Below, piece by piece: positions 1-12,500 of a DNA stretch of 64,000 bases. The stretch lies in contig ML976714.1 in the NCBI GenBank assembly GCA_010015655.1, positions 355,666 through 419,665 on the forward strand, written 5' to 3'. The notes under the pieces are model-generated. The model saw only the letters and a list, made by a program, of their open reading frames with translations. It searched no databases and was not told where the DNA came from. Numbering within the stretch: the first letter of the stretch is position 1; each line of letters begins with the position of its first letter. The DNA comes from Bimuria novae-zelandiae CBS 107.79. Lineage: Eukaryota; Ascomycota; Dothideomycetes; Pleosporales; Didymosphaeriaceae. The position numbers and the translations under genes were made by a program.

Positions 1-3000
1 CGCGTGTTCCTTTAGCTGCAAGGATGACCGCCCGCAAAGTCCCACATGTAGACTTTGTCGCCCGATCTGGAGTCAGCAAGGAGAGCGCGAACCGACACAT
101 ATCCATGCGCCGTAAGGATTTTGTCGCAGTGTAGGGAAGCCATACAAGGAGTTTACACTTCTTCTTCGTTTTTCTTCCTGGGCTCGTGCCTCATGCCTGG
201 GATTGCCGGCAGTTTTGGTTCACACATAGGGCTTCAGACGGGTGCTTTTGGGAACGGAAGAGGCCCATGAGACCAATTTGTTCGAGATTCTGTTGTGTCG
301 TCGCAGGCTATTGTTCTTGCCCGCATGCATATATTTGACGTTAGTGTTTGGAGAGGAGGCGGGGACGCAAGTATTAAGCACTCAGCAGATCTCTTTTGAT
401 TGATATATCACATGAGCGGGGAGACTTTATTCGGGTTCAGCTTACACATGTGTGGAATTGGGAAGCACAAAAGCACGGCAATGACATTGGTGAGACCAGC
501 ACGGTTTTTGTATCCGTTGTAAGTGGACCCGTGGAGAAACCATATCGTCGTTGCCGAAACATTTGCGAGTTTCCCAAAAATCAAAGGGCTTTCATACCTC
601 CAGTTGTCGTTCCTTTTTGGAAAGACAAAAAGTTGAAGACCTCATACGTGATCAAAAGCGTCTTCTTCTACCTCCGCGCACACATCGAGAAGTATACCAG
701 CTGCTTGGAAAAGCAAGAAGACTAGTAGACATGTCATCGCTCGTACACCCTTTTTTGTGACGTAGAAGATCGAGAGACATATGAATTAGATATCGTGCCC
801 ATGCAGGATATCATGGATCGGAAAAAACTCCGATGCAGGGCGAGGACATATTGCTTTCCCGCGGATGCTTGTTGTAGTGTTGTGAAAGAGGGTAGAGGCT
901 CACATCAGCACGCTTCACAGATATTTTGAGCGTCTTTCTTACCTCCCGCAAAGACATATGAGAGATGTGCTGTGGTCTTTGTATTCAATGTAGAAGGTGC
1001 CGCGAGCGCTGCCCCCTATCTTGTCTCCCTGGTCTTTTGAGTATTGATAGGGATAATTTGTCGGAAAGATACTATAGTCTTTGGCTCTACGACGTGTAAG
1101 ACAGGGGAAAGAGAAGTGGCCCATGGTCGAATTCAAGGCGTGTCTTGGGAAGGAGCGTCCTAACAAACGTTTCACTGGTTAGAAGGGAATGCTGCTTCCA
1201 CGTGAGGTGGTCCTGGAGATCTTGTCTCCGCTCCATAGAGTGAGGCAGAAATATCTGGTCTGAAACTAAGAGCTGTCCAGGACTCGCAGTACAGAAGTTC
1301 GAGCGAAGAGCGGAATGATGGACATCCAGGAATTTTCGAAGGTTCTTTGATCAACAATATAGGCACCCAGCTCTCTGAGCCAGCAACCGCCAGCCTTCCT
1401 CATAAGCAGGAATTGCCACCAATTTCGTTTTCCTTTACGCAGTCCAGGATACATAGATATATGTCTGCCTCCAAACTCAAGCGTGTACAGTAAACGCGCG
1501 CACATAGCTAGTCCTGTGAAACAGCTTTCTTCCACATTCATGAGACTAACTGGTCTTGTGTCGTGACGGAGCCCTACGAAGCATTTCGTAGTATGAAAGT
1601 ATTTGGAAACGATGAAAAGAAGAAGCCCATAAATTGGGCGTTGGGGTCACTTTGGAGCTGCAGTTGAGCGAGAAGGAGTCCATCGGGCCTGTGCTGTGCC
1701 TTTTTCTGTTGCGCGCACGGCAGCAGAGAGAATTGCTACGTCGGGCAGAGTTCCTCCCCTCACCTGTACTCCATATGTGATACTTTGCAGGAAAAGATAA
1801 CAGACATTAGTGCAAATACAAGGAATCTTCGCCCTTATTTCGAAGGTTGTAATTGTTTACGGGGCGGCCGGAAGTCTTCCATGTGAAGCATTGAACGGAG
1901 CTTTTACTCCGTCCTTTCCCGCCGACAAAAGCCCATGCCAACGAGCCCTAATCGATCCCGAAAGATGTCTCTGACCATCGGGGTATGGTAACGTATCTTT
2001 CAGGAAGTCAGAGTGCCCAGCATGCAGCTTATCAAAGCGCGTTTGGATTAGGACCCCACATAGTTCCACCTACGGGCATTTTGGGGACGATCGTGAGACT
2101 AGCGGAATCGGAAGCACTCAAGTGCCACGAAAAACATATCAAGGGTGTCCTTGTATTTCAAAAAACTTGCTCCTTCATGAGTGACTCAATTAGTCTTTTG
2201 CATAGGGAATAAATTCCATCATAACCTGCGCGATTCTATTTTATGTAAGGAAAATTGCTTATCCAGCGATCTGGAAGAGGGCATGAATGACTTGACGTGC
2301 GTATTTTTTACCAAATACTTTCTTCCCGGGCCGGGGGGGTAACAATCATCGTTGCGATCTCATTTTCTTTTGAGAATTTCTCTGCAGGAAGAGAGGGAGA
2401 GGCGTCATTCTGAGGAACTTCAATGAAAAGTTTGACTTCAGAAAAACGTGGCTCATGTGCCATCTTCAAAGGCTTGTTGCATTGCGGTCGGGGTCCAAAA
2501 GCCATTACTAACTAATATGCCTTCTTTAATAGGAACAGCAGAGAGGAAGGCGGTCATTAGGCGGATAGGCAGACCGTTAAAAGCTGCTCGGCCCATAAAG
2601 CGGATTAATGCAGTTTTAAGGGAGGACAAAGGGCAGCCATGGGGCGTCAATCAGACATTTTGTGTGCGCAGTATGAGGATTAATCCGGAGCTCGTTCATA
2701 GTTGCACCAAGGCGATTATCTTATAGACTTCTAGAAAAGAAGCACACGAAGAGTGTTCTTGACCACTTTTTGAGTGTTTTTATTCTGGTATAAGCTGTTC
2801 AATACACTTCATGAGGAGGAGGAAGCCCCCATGGAGACCTACTCAACAAGATTTTCCCTGTTCGCGTGACTTTCGGCTGTGGTACTTATGAAGTTAGGAG
2901 CAGACAAGCCAGCAGCACTCATATGCGTCTGAGCTTAGCCTTCTTGATGAATTAGTCACAGAAAGACGCACAGACATGGAGACACGACGATTGGTTCATT

Positions 3001-5997
3001 ATTGCGTTTATGCCGTGGCCTGGAAAAGCCCCGAAGGGTGGACCGAATTATGCAACGACTGGATAAGAGATTCTTTGCAAAATTCGCGTCCCTGAGAAGA
3101 TAGCCACATCATTTCTAAGAATTCCGCAGCAGGCAATCCGCCCATCAGTTGCTTGCGGGGTGCTTTTGGAGTCCCAAGACACATGTGATCTTTCCTCGAT
3201 TATGAAAGAAGAGCTCGTTCATTCCCAGAACTGAGAACATCTTTTATGTACTCACGGGCAAAGCGCAGACATATAGAGTCTTTTCTTCATGCATTTATCG
3301 CGAAAAGCTCCGAGCAAGCATATGTGTTGCATCTGTGTCATTTTCTAGTTGCTGAGATTTGGACAGAGCCACCAGGGGTTCCACACGCTGACGGTTTGAA
3401 GCTTGGGAAGGTCGGTGAAAAGCTGTGTCATGGATTTGAACTTGATAAGTTTTTCGTGGCTAGTTTTTTGTTCTGGTTGCAAAAGGAGCAACGAGCACAT
3501 GTATAATAGCGCGTTCGAACTCATTTTCGCATCAGAACATGAATCAACACTTTTTGATATTTTAGACCCTTCCGTCATACCACAATGTTCATATATTAGG
3601 GGAATTTGAATTCTGCGCAGGTAATGAAGATCTGGCGGCTTCTAAGAAGCAGGGGGATGCCTTTCCATTGCCACCAATGTAATAAGTTTTGAATGAGCTA
3701 AGAATTCATGCAAGTTCATTGACTAGTATTGAGTTTGCACACTCTAGCGCAAACTTAGAAGACGGTTTGAGGAGAAGCGGCGGAGCGGTCTTTTCTCCAT
3801 TATCCCCCCTTGGGATTGTTTTTGGACGTAAACAAATGTCTGAGGTAGGACATCCTCAAATTTAAGAATTCAAGCCCTTCTTAACATAGACTTCTAGGTT
3901 AGGTTCACCATTTTAAGTAGCGCTCTCCGTCTAGACATGTAACATCGGTATTGAAATTTGGGCTCCAGCAGGTTCCTCCACATGCGACCTGTCTTGGTGA
4001 CTGCATCGTAACAGCAAAAGATGCTTTTTTCGAAGCACGACCAAGAACCCTTAAATTCCATGCATGCATGGTGTGTTGAATCTTGATTGATCATTGTAGT
4101 AAAACAGGCGTATAATGCCGACTCCTTCAGTTTTGGCTACGCAAGAGTTGGCCGGCACAGCCATGCTCTTGAATCTCTTCGCTTTCAGTGTTGAGTTAGA
4201 GGACCCAACCAAAAAAACCAGAGACATGGGAACTGACAATCATAGTTTCGATTTCATGTCATGGAAGGTCTGGACTTTTGGTCCTCAACAGGAGCGGTCA
4301 CATAGAAGTTACGAAATGAGCTTCTGTGATATCGGCATTCAGGAGAAATAGGAAATGATCCTGGAACCCAGTCAAGCTTTCCATATCTACCATTTTTTGG
4401 AGGGTCTGACGGGAGAAGAACAGACATATTACCAGACTACTACCAGTTTGCATATAGCCGGCAAGGGGGACATAGAGAACCAACTGTGCCGCTTTGCGTC
4501 AGCCAACCTGCTCCATGTAACAATTCTTGAGTTACTTTAGAACCGTGAAGATTGTAAGGCAATTTTGATTTTTCAATGTTGGGCGTGGAAGTCCTCCATT
4601 TATCTGCATAGCATCCGTTTTGATACGCTCACCACAGACAGCGCGGACGGTTTTCCCTTTGCATTTGATATTCTTTTTGCGCTTCCATACCACAGAGCAG
4701 ACGTGGGGAGATAACTATGACCGAGCTTTCGGGAATGATCATCTGCTTATATAATGTACCAATGGTACGTTTTGAAACCGCGTGAAAAGGGGCGTAGAAT
4801 GTAAGAGAAGAGCCCGATAACTGTTCATAGCTGTCATCCCCGCTGATCTTTTTTGCGCTCGCCATAGAGGAAACAGACATGGTGCAAGATCACATGTTTT
4901 TGGAATCCCGCGAGCGACAAAACGGGCATTGGTGGTAGTGACGGGCTTTTGAATCCCTGCGACCGCTCCATATAGTCTTTCTCTGCGATCTTTAAGCCGC
5001 TACAGGCGAGTCAATGTGTTTGAAACACCGGCAGAAGTCATCCATACAGCCCAGTGCGGCTTTTTTTGTGTCGACGAAGCGGGAGAGGATATAAAATCAT
5101 AGCGCCGGTGTTTAGACCTGCCCGCTGCAGGAGACACATAGGGTCTATGCTCACCGTTTTAAGCACTCGACTCATTCAGTCATTGCGATAGCATAAGCCA
5201 TTTTTGGAATTTGAAACATTGAATGGTGTGAGAGAGAAATTCTGGACGCAGCATGAAACAATTTAAATAGGGGTTGAATATGCGCTAAGTACATTCATCG
5301 CTAGTGGAAGTATTTTGATTTGCGGTGAACAGCTTTCCGGGCCAAAGTGAATACATGTGGTCGCGCTGCGGCTATTTGGATCCTTCGGTAGGCGCAACGT
5401 GAACAGGCCATAGTAAGCCTCTTCAGCTGTTTGGAAAAAAACTCGGCAAGAGACTAAAAACATCGCTCCTGGGGGTGCTTGTTTTAGATTCGTGACTTGT
5501 GAGGATTCCAGCCATGAGCACATGATCTTTTTCGGAATGGCTTTTAGCCTGCCAAGGAGAAGATATGGATCGAAGAGTCTTTCTGGAATATTTTACCGAA
5601 TTTCACAAGAGGCCAAGAAACATAGCAACTGTCGGTGGAGATTTATAGATTCGCATTCATGCCAGTCCTGGAGAGGTTCAGCCACGGCCATATCGCTCCA
5701 TTCGTCCAAGTTTTCGAGTCTGCTAGGAAGAGAAACCAGACAGAGGAGCCATGGTAACTATTGCAAATGCCTTTTGGTAAGAGCTCCCCAGATGGGGGTC
5801 TGAAAACATTGTCTCAGCCGTACAGCATTTGAAGATCGCCATCTTATAGCAGAAATCCAGCCACCACCACATTTCGTGGATTAGTTGATATTTGGGTCTA
5901 TGTGAGAGAGGAAAGACAGGGTAGCCATCGAGTTGCTTCAGAATGCTTTTGCGAAGAGATCCCAAAAAGAATAGGAGCATGCTTCCAATGTGTCCCC
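1..5997. repeat. Gene-free region of degenerate T-run/CATG modules
   Basis: No convincing coding region is visible; the open frames are short, unspliceable and overlap on both strands. The DNA repeatedly shows a T-run ending in G (TTTTGG, TTTTTGG, TTTTAG) followed within about 10-30 nt by CATG or CATA, for example around 3166 (TTTTGGAGTCCC then ACATG), 4896 and 4946. A second recurrent word is CAGACAT(A/G), seen near 2973, 3263, 4419 and 4870. The pattern resembles the clearer arrays at 7.5-9.2 kb and 40.1-45.8 kb but is too diverged to assign a unit length by eye. It is read here as old, decayed repeat DNA, not as genes. Confidence 0.5.
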
Positions 5998-6527
5998 CTT
6001 AGAGTCCGTCTTCTATTTTAATTTTAATTTTAGTTAATAACTGAGACAGTAAGGATTATATCTGCTTTATTATAAAGTAATTAAGTAACAGGTAGTTAGG
6101 CTATTATTATTAGTAGGTAATATATTATAAAAGTTAATAAAGTAGCGCGTATACTTGTCTGGCGCGCTTATTTACTAAATATGTCGCGGAGCAAAAGGCT
6201 ACCCTTCTGTTCCTGTCGGAGTAGAATGCTCTTAACCGTCACAAAATACATTATACTATAACTACTTAAAGTAACTATATTTAAACCAGTATTAATAGCC
6301 TACTTAAATAAGATATTAGCCTTTATGGAGAGGAGTTAGGGCCTTATTTTAATAAGTTAAAGGGACCTCTTTCCCCCTTTTTACTAAGTTTAGCAGGCCT
6401 CCTTTAAGAAAATAATAATTCTTAAGATGTTTAAGGTTATAGACCTCTTACCCTTTAATCTTAAAGTTTTATTATAGAGGTTTAACACTAGCCTAAGCTC
6501 TAATAATAGTAAGTCCTTAGCCTTAAG

Positions 6528-6736
6528 TGTAATAAGGTAGGCACAATAAGCACGTGGCCTTCCTTACTAATAGAGGTCTAGACTAGGCTAGTTTAACCAC
6601 TAGTGCTAGTGCTGGCTCTAGCATATCCCATATATATATTATAATACTTAGCTTAAGTATTCTCGTGGGTACCTTTTGGTACAAGTGGGAAGTCACATAG
6701 TATTGGCTTAGTAAGCAGGACGCTTACCCTATTATA
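6528..6736 (+). mobile_element. Short TIR/LTR-like element, copy A
   Basis: This ~209-bp segment begins TGTAATAAGGTAG and ends near CTTACCCTATTATA, so its ends are approximate inverted repeats. It is clearly the same element as the segments at 63295-63517 (same orientation) and 63810-64000 (opposite orientation). Shared internal words include ACTAGTGCTAG, GCATATCC, GTATTCTCGTG and CATAGTATTGGCTTAG. Flanks TTAAG and TAAAG could be a mutated 5-bp target duplication. It could be a MITE or the solo LTR of a very small retroelement; the TG...CA ends and 5-bp duplication favour the latter, the long inverted ends the former. Confidence 0.75.
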
Positions 6737-6919
6737 TAAAGTGCCTTAAACTAAAGGAAGACTAAAGATCTACTATACGAAGTAGTATAGAATTAAAGTA
6801 ATAAATAAGCTTAAGAGCTAAGTAAGGCTTTTTATTAAATTTTAACTTAAAAATTCCCTTTTAAATATAAGGTTAAAAGTCTACCTAAGGCTCTAATTAA
6901 TAAGTAAATATATAAAAAG

Positions 6920-7190
6920 TATAATAAGCTTTTCCTGCTTAAGGAGCCTAAAGAGCATTATAATAGAGCTATATTTTAGGCTCTAAAGCAGGTAAGGAAG
7001 GCACGTAAATATTAATAACTTTAAAAGCGTAAGGAGGAGTAAGTATAATACTAAAAAGCTAAAATAAATAGACTTTGTAAGGAGGCAAGGCAGGCAAAGG
7101 TAAGGGAAAAAATAAGACATTAGGTAAAAGCTGTAATTAGGCTAGCAAGAAAGAAGGAGAAAGCTAAAAAGGCTACTAAATAAACCTTTA
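6920..7190 (+). pseudogene. RIP-damaged transposase C-terminal relic
   Basis: One forward frame gives a Lys/Arg/Ala/Glu-rich helical protein broken only by TAA and TAG codons. Readable stretches include KYNKLFLLKEPKEHYNRAIF, ALKQVRKARKY and LCKEARQAKVREK, followed by a run of Ala and Lys. Such tails are typical of the C-termini of fungal pogo/Fot1-type DDE transposases. Stops at positions where Gln would be expected (CAA/CAG to TAA/TAG) fit RIP. The family assignment is an inference from composition; no catalytic DDE residues were recovered. Confidence 0.35.
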
Positions 7191-7495
7191 AAGTAACTAC
7201 TTACAGGACTACAAAATAACTCTAATAAGCGTTTAGAATATCTTAAAAAGGTAAAAAGCGCAACCTTAGGGCTCTTATTAAAACTACTTTAAAAAAAAGA
7301 GCTATTATAAGGTCTATAAGTAGTAAGGAGCCTTAAAGTGCTATTATAGGCAGACTAGCTCTTAAGTTATAATATAGCTATAATATTACTCCTTCTACAC
7401 GATATTAATAGCTATATATCTTAATTAAAGCCTCTAGATATTATTACCAAAAGTATCGTAATAATAGCTATTATGTGAGGCTCTACAGCTTCAAG

Positions 7496-9200
7496 TTATG
7501 AAGCTGTTTTAGTGTTCATGTGGGTCGCTTCGCCGGGGGGGTCGCTTCGAGGTGAACCTCGGTAGTCAAGCCCTGAACTTTGCGCGAAGGTTTTAAGAGT
7601 TCGGAGTCAGGATGTGAAGAACTGGAAAGGATTTCAGCGGACACAACGGCATGTATTGTGGGACGCATCTTTTAAAGTAATTACGCTTTTGCCGCCAAAG
7701 CACACGCGCAGCCACGCACACGTGGTCCTGAGATTTTTAGACAAAGAGATCGCGAGAGTGTGAGGAGACTTCGAGACCAGAGTGAGAGTGAAAGGGCTTT
7801 ATAAAGTGTTCCGGCATAGCGCGAAGCATGGATGAAGAGTTCGTACGCTTGGAGTTTCCGCATCTTTCTTTACTCCTAAGATAGCCGCACGCCATGGGAC
7901 GTTGAATTTGGCCTTTATAGACCAGTCCGGGTCCCCATGCCTGGCGTTAGATACAGTTTGAGGCCTAGGGGATTTAGACAGTCATAAAAACCGCCAGATC
8001 ACTTTTTGCAGCAGAACAACGCCATGCGAGGTAATATTTGTGGTTTTTAGTAGACCTCCAGACTCACACCAAGCCATACTTGAGTTGCCCAAGTTTTTTG
8101 ATATTGTAGACCGATGTCGGGTTCCTCGCAGCTGGGGTTCAAAACGGTTTAAGACCCACAGGCTCCAGACAGTCATGCATCGAATCGATTTCCGTTTTTG
8201 GAGCGGAACAAACGCCATGCGGGAAATCGATCTGATCTTTTGGTAGAACGTCAACTCACACGAGGCCATCAATGAAAATTTCTCGGAATTCTAAGCGTGA
8301 AGACTAGTCCGGGTCCCTCGTGGCTGGCCTTAGATAAATTGAGGCTCTACAGGCTCCAGGCAGTCATGTAGAATTACTCGTTCGGTTTTAGAGCAGAAGA
8401 AACGTCATAGTGACGGTCTGAGAAGTCTTTTGATAGAGCCTTCGAGTCACTCGAGACCATCCATAGGTTCTGCTGCAGCTTTTGATTTTGTAATCTGGTC
8501 TCGGGACACTGATATACCGGCCTGAAGGTGCTTTGAGATTCCCCAGGCTTCAAGAAGTCATGAAGTGGGAGCAGGTGTCTTTTTGGAGAGAATGCCCGGC
8601 ATGGAGTGCGAAAGCGTTGTTTTGGATGGCCGCTCTACTCGCACACGACATTTTCTAGAGGAAGGAAGTTGAGCAACACGCGTCATTCGACGGTTCGTAT
8701 ATGTTTTAAATGGAACGTGAAAGGTCACGAGCTGCCATGAAGTATGATATAATGCAATTATCGTCAAGAGCGCAGGACATGACATAGGTGTGCATTGAAA
8801 GGATTTTGAAACCTGGCGCACCGGGCACATATAATTGGGTGCATGGAGGTTTGGTATAAGATGTCCCTGCACTGGGACAGAGCGGGCATGAATTTACGGG
8901 TATGGAGTTTTGGTATCCACAAGTGCCAGACATACTTTTGGAAAACTGGGGTTTTAGAGGCGGACAAAGGCACATGAAGAAGTTCGTTTTGGTTTTTCGG
9001 AGGTTTCCAGAGATCTACCAGGCTTTTTTATGCTCATTCACAATTTTGGTGCGCAAGAAGGGAGCGTCATGGCGAATTGCGGTATGACTTTTAGAGGCAG
9101 GCGAGGGCTCTCCGCATATCGTCTCGTTAGGAGTCTTTTGGAGCAGCACATGTGTCCTCCTCTTCGTGTTTTTTTTTAGTGTTCCAGTAAAGCGAACTTG
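7496..9200. repeat. T-run/CATG module region upstream of TAF2
   Basis: This region has normal GC content, no plausible gene, and the same T-run then CAT(G/A) modules as the left edge of the window, here better preserved. Its core is the four-copy ~189-bp repeat listed separately; modules continue more loosely to about 9200, ending roughly 300 bp before the TAF2 start codon. Open frames here (for example at 7982-8272 and 8558-8975) follow the repeats and are not considered genes. Confidence 0.6.
7915..8680. repeat. Four-copy ~189-bp tandem repeat
   Basis: Equivalent landmarks recur every 189-190 bp. GACCAGTCCGGGTCCCCATG near 7919 recurs as GACCGATGTCGGGTTCCTCG near 8108, GACTAGTCCGGGTCCCTCGT near 8301, and a weaker version near 8490. 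The words CAGGCTCCAG(A/G)CAGTCATG (8160, 8349) and T-run boxes of the type TTTTGGAGCGGAACAAACGC followed by CATG (8003, 8196, 8384, 8580) keep the same phase. About four T-run boxes occur per unit, roughly 47 bp apart. Copies are strongly diverged except in the boxes. Confidence 0.75.
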
Positions 9201-9502
9201 ACGTGTAGAGAAAAAGTGATGCAGAAGATCTTAAGAAAGTTTATAGATGCCAATCGTCTGAGCAAAGACGGGATCAAGTCGTTGCGGGAGTGCGGGGTGG
9301 CCGTGACAGCCCTTCGAAAGTGTTGAGGGTGAAAGAAATGGCAGGAGCCGACGCGCCAAGGAAAGCGGGAAGTGGGTCCTTCCGTCGGCCCAAGGTCTCA
9401 TCCGTAACTGTTCGCTAACAGCGCGACGACTTGTTCGCGCGCCCTCAACGCCAACGTCGCCCTCACCCATCCACCGAGGGTCGCCCACACTCGCTGCTCG
9501 CC

Positions 9503-12500
9503 ATGGACGTGGACGACGATCCCGCGCTCATCAGCGCCTTCACCGTCGAGAGCCAGCGTCTCGAGCTCGACTTTAGCTTCTGCCCGCGCTTCGTCAAAGG
9601 CAAGACGACCATCACCATCCAGCCGCAGTCGCCCAAGCTCCGGGAGATCCACCTGAGCTGTCGCCAGCTCAAGCCGACGCGCGTGCACCTGCTGCACCGA
9701 GACGTCGCCTTCGAATACAATGACGAGTACGATTACCTGGGCCTGGACCGCCTGCAGACGATCCACCAGCACCACTTCCTGCGCAACCGCGTGGGGCGCC
9801 ATGAGCTGCAGATTGAGGAGGAGCTGAAGATACCCATACCGCCGGAGCTGAAGATCCCGACGCGGCGGCAGCAGAATGGGCAGGAGCTCATGTGCGACCC
9901 GTTTACGGTGGAGATTGAATACACCCTTGACGACTTCCGCGACGGCCTGCACTTCGTCGGCACCGGCGAAGGCGACTCGCGCTATCCTCATGTGTACACG
10001 CGCAACACCATCGTCCCGCTGTTCGCATCCTCCTGGTTCCCGTGCGTGGACGACGGAACCACCCGGATTCCATTCGAGCTATCTGTTCGCTATCCACGCA
10101 CCGTGGCTGATGCGCTGGCCAAACGCCCCGTGTCCGACAACCGAGCGCAGACGTATGGCGTAACAAAGGCCGATAGTGTCTTGGACGGCGGTCACGAGGA
10201 CAACGATTTGAGCGATGAGGAGCGAGCGCTGGAAATGCGGGCCGTCTGCTCTGGGGAGCTGACTGACACGGTGAGGCGCTTGCTTATGCATATTTGTATC
10301 ACCACTAACAATGACAGATTAACGATCCCAAAGACCCCTCCCGAACCACGTCCATCTTCAGAATCGACCCGATTACCGGAGGAGGTATCCTTCCACAGCA
10401 TGTCGGACTTACGATAGGCCCTTTCCAAGAGGTGGATCTGGCGCGCTTCCGTGCAGAGTCCGAGGGCGACCGTTTGCAAGACCAGGCCGTACGAGTACAC
10501 GCCTTTTGCTTGCCGGGGAGGGAAGAAGAGCTCGCCAACAGCACCATGATGATACCGAGGGTGATGGACAGCTTCGTCGATTGTTACCAGACGTTTCGAC
10601 TAGGAAAATCGTATGAGCTTGTCTTTGTGGACGACTTGCCGTTCGACACCGCCCACACCATGGCTCTCACCATCTGCAGCTCTCGGTTGCTGTACCCAGG
10701 GAACGTCTGGGAACCGCTGGAGCATACTACACGGACTCTGGTGCACGCTGTAGCCAGCCAGTGGATCGGTGTAGATGTGATCCACCAGGACTCTCGCGAC
10801 TACTGGGTCATAGCGGGCGCTTCTTGGTTCATGACAGAGTTCTACCTCCGCGATTTATTCGGACGGAACGATCATCGATTCCGGCAGAAGATGGCCATGG
10901 AGCAACTCCTACGTCTGGACGTCCGCCGGCCTTCGCTCCATGAGTTGGGGCGATTGATCCATGTGGACCCTGGGGCGGAGGAATTCTTGCACCTCAAGTC
11001 TCTAGCCGTGCTGTCGATACTCCACAACCGCCTTGTGAGAACGAGCGGAAAGAATGGCGTAGATCGGTGCTTATATCGACTGTTGTTGAACCGCGCTGGC
11101 GGTTCTCTGAACAACGGTGCCATTTCCACCGACGGCTTCCTCTCGCTTTGCGAAAAAGTGGGTCATCAGAAACTTGACAGCTTCTTTAATCAGTGGGTCT
11201 ATGGTTCCGGCTACCCTGTTTTCGAATGTCAGCCATCCTTCAACAAGAAGAGACAGTCTGTGAATTTGACTATAAGGCAAATGCAAAGCGGCCCAACAGT
11301 GGATGGTGTACACGATGCGGCGCTCAATTCCTCTGACTTTATGCGGGAAGCCAAGGAGCGGAGCCGAGGATTCCAACCCAAGCAAGACATGCCAGCCTTC
11401 GTTGGGCCTATGACCATCCGTATACACGAAGCAGATGGAACGCCGTACGAGCACATAATCGAGATCAACTCGTCAAACGTGAGGGTAGAGATCCCGTACA
11501 ACACCAAATACAAGCGCATCAAACGCAACAAGCTGAACAAAGAGCGACAGGCTCAAGCGCAGGGAGGCGACGTTGGGGGAGATCAAGACGAAGTCACCAT
11601 CTATTCTCTGGGCGACCTCTTCTTGAACACGGAAGAAGCGGAGGAGTGGAGAATCCACGACTGGTCGGCCAACGATGAGCGTGACATGGAGAGCGAAGCT
11701 TACGAGTATATTCGAATCGATGCGGATTTCGAGTGGCTTGCCCAAATCAACATCAACGGCATGCGCTCCTACATGTTCATATCGCAGCTGCAGCAGGACA
11801 AGGATGTTGTTGCCCAGGCTGAATCTATTCAATGGTTGGCGAAGAAGGAAGGCCACGGTATCATCTCCGGTTTTCTCGTGAAGACGCTCATGGACGAACG
11901 GTACTTTCACGGGATTCGGACCATGGCAGCTGACGTGCTCGCGAACCAATACATCAAAGACCCCGAAGACCCTTTCCTCGGCTTATTCCATCTTATAAAG
12001 GCTTTCAAGCGGCTTTTTTACGATTCCAGCTCGGACATGACGCGGCCTAACGACTTCATGAACCGCGCTCTGTACAAGATCCAGTGCGCAATCCCCTTGG
12101 CCATCTCCAAGGTGAAGGGGCCTGATGGCAGAGCGCCCCCAAAAGTGAAGCAATTCCTGTTAGATATTGTCCGCCACAACGATAATCGGGGGAACAAGTT
12201 CAGTGACGATTACTATCTCTCTACTTTGATGCGAGGACTAGCCAACTCGCTGATCGATCTAGTCCCTGCCACCGCCAGTTCATTTGAGTACTTTCCGTCG
12301 GCCGAAGAGATGGCATTGAGGAGGAAAGCAATTGGTGAGATCGATCGCCACAAGCGTCTCGATGAATGGATACCATCACACAACAATGTTTTCACAATAA
12401 CCGCGCTAGACTGCGATGTGCGACTCATGGTTAATCGCCTGAAGCCGTTGAAGCTCTCGGAGTTCCTGTTTTACAGCCAACCTGGCAATGCGGAGAATGT

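Larger units (their letters stand above)
5998..7495. repeat. AT-rich RIP-like transposon block
   Basis: Composition changes abruptly at about 5998 to very AT-rich, TpA-rich sequence and returns to normal at about 7495. Stop codons are dense in all frames. This is the usual appearance of a transposon mutated by repeat-induced point mutation (C to T, preferentially at CpA), a process known from Pezizomycotina. The block splits the surrounding module-repeat region into two parts. It contains a small element at 6528-6736 and a recognisable transposase-like relic at about 6920-7190. Confidence 0.75.

Noticed and set aside
9398..9991. 197-residue minus-strand frame opposite TAF2 exon 1
   Set aside because: Antisense shadow of a GC-rich conserved coding exon; no independent domain.
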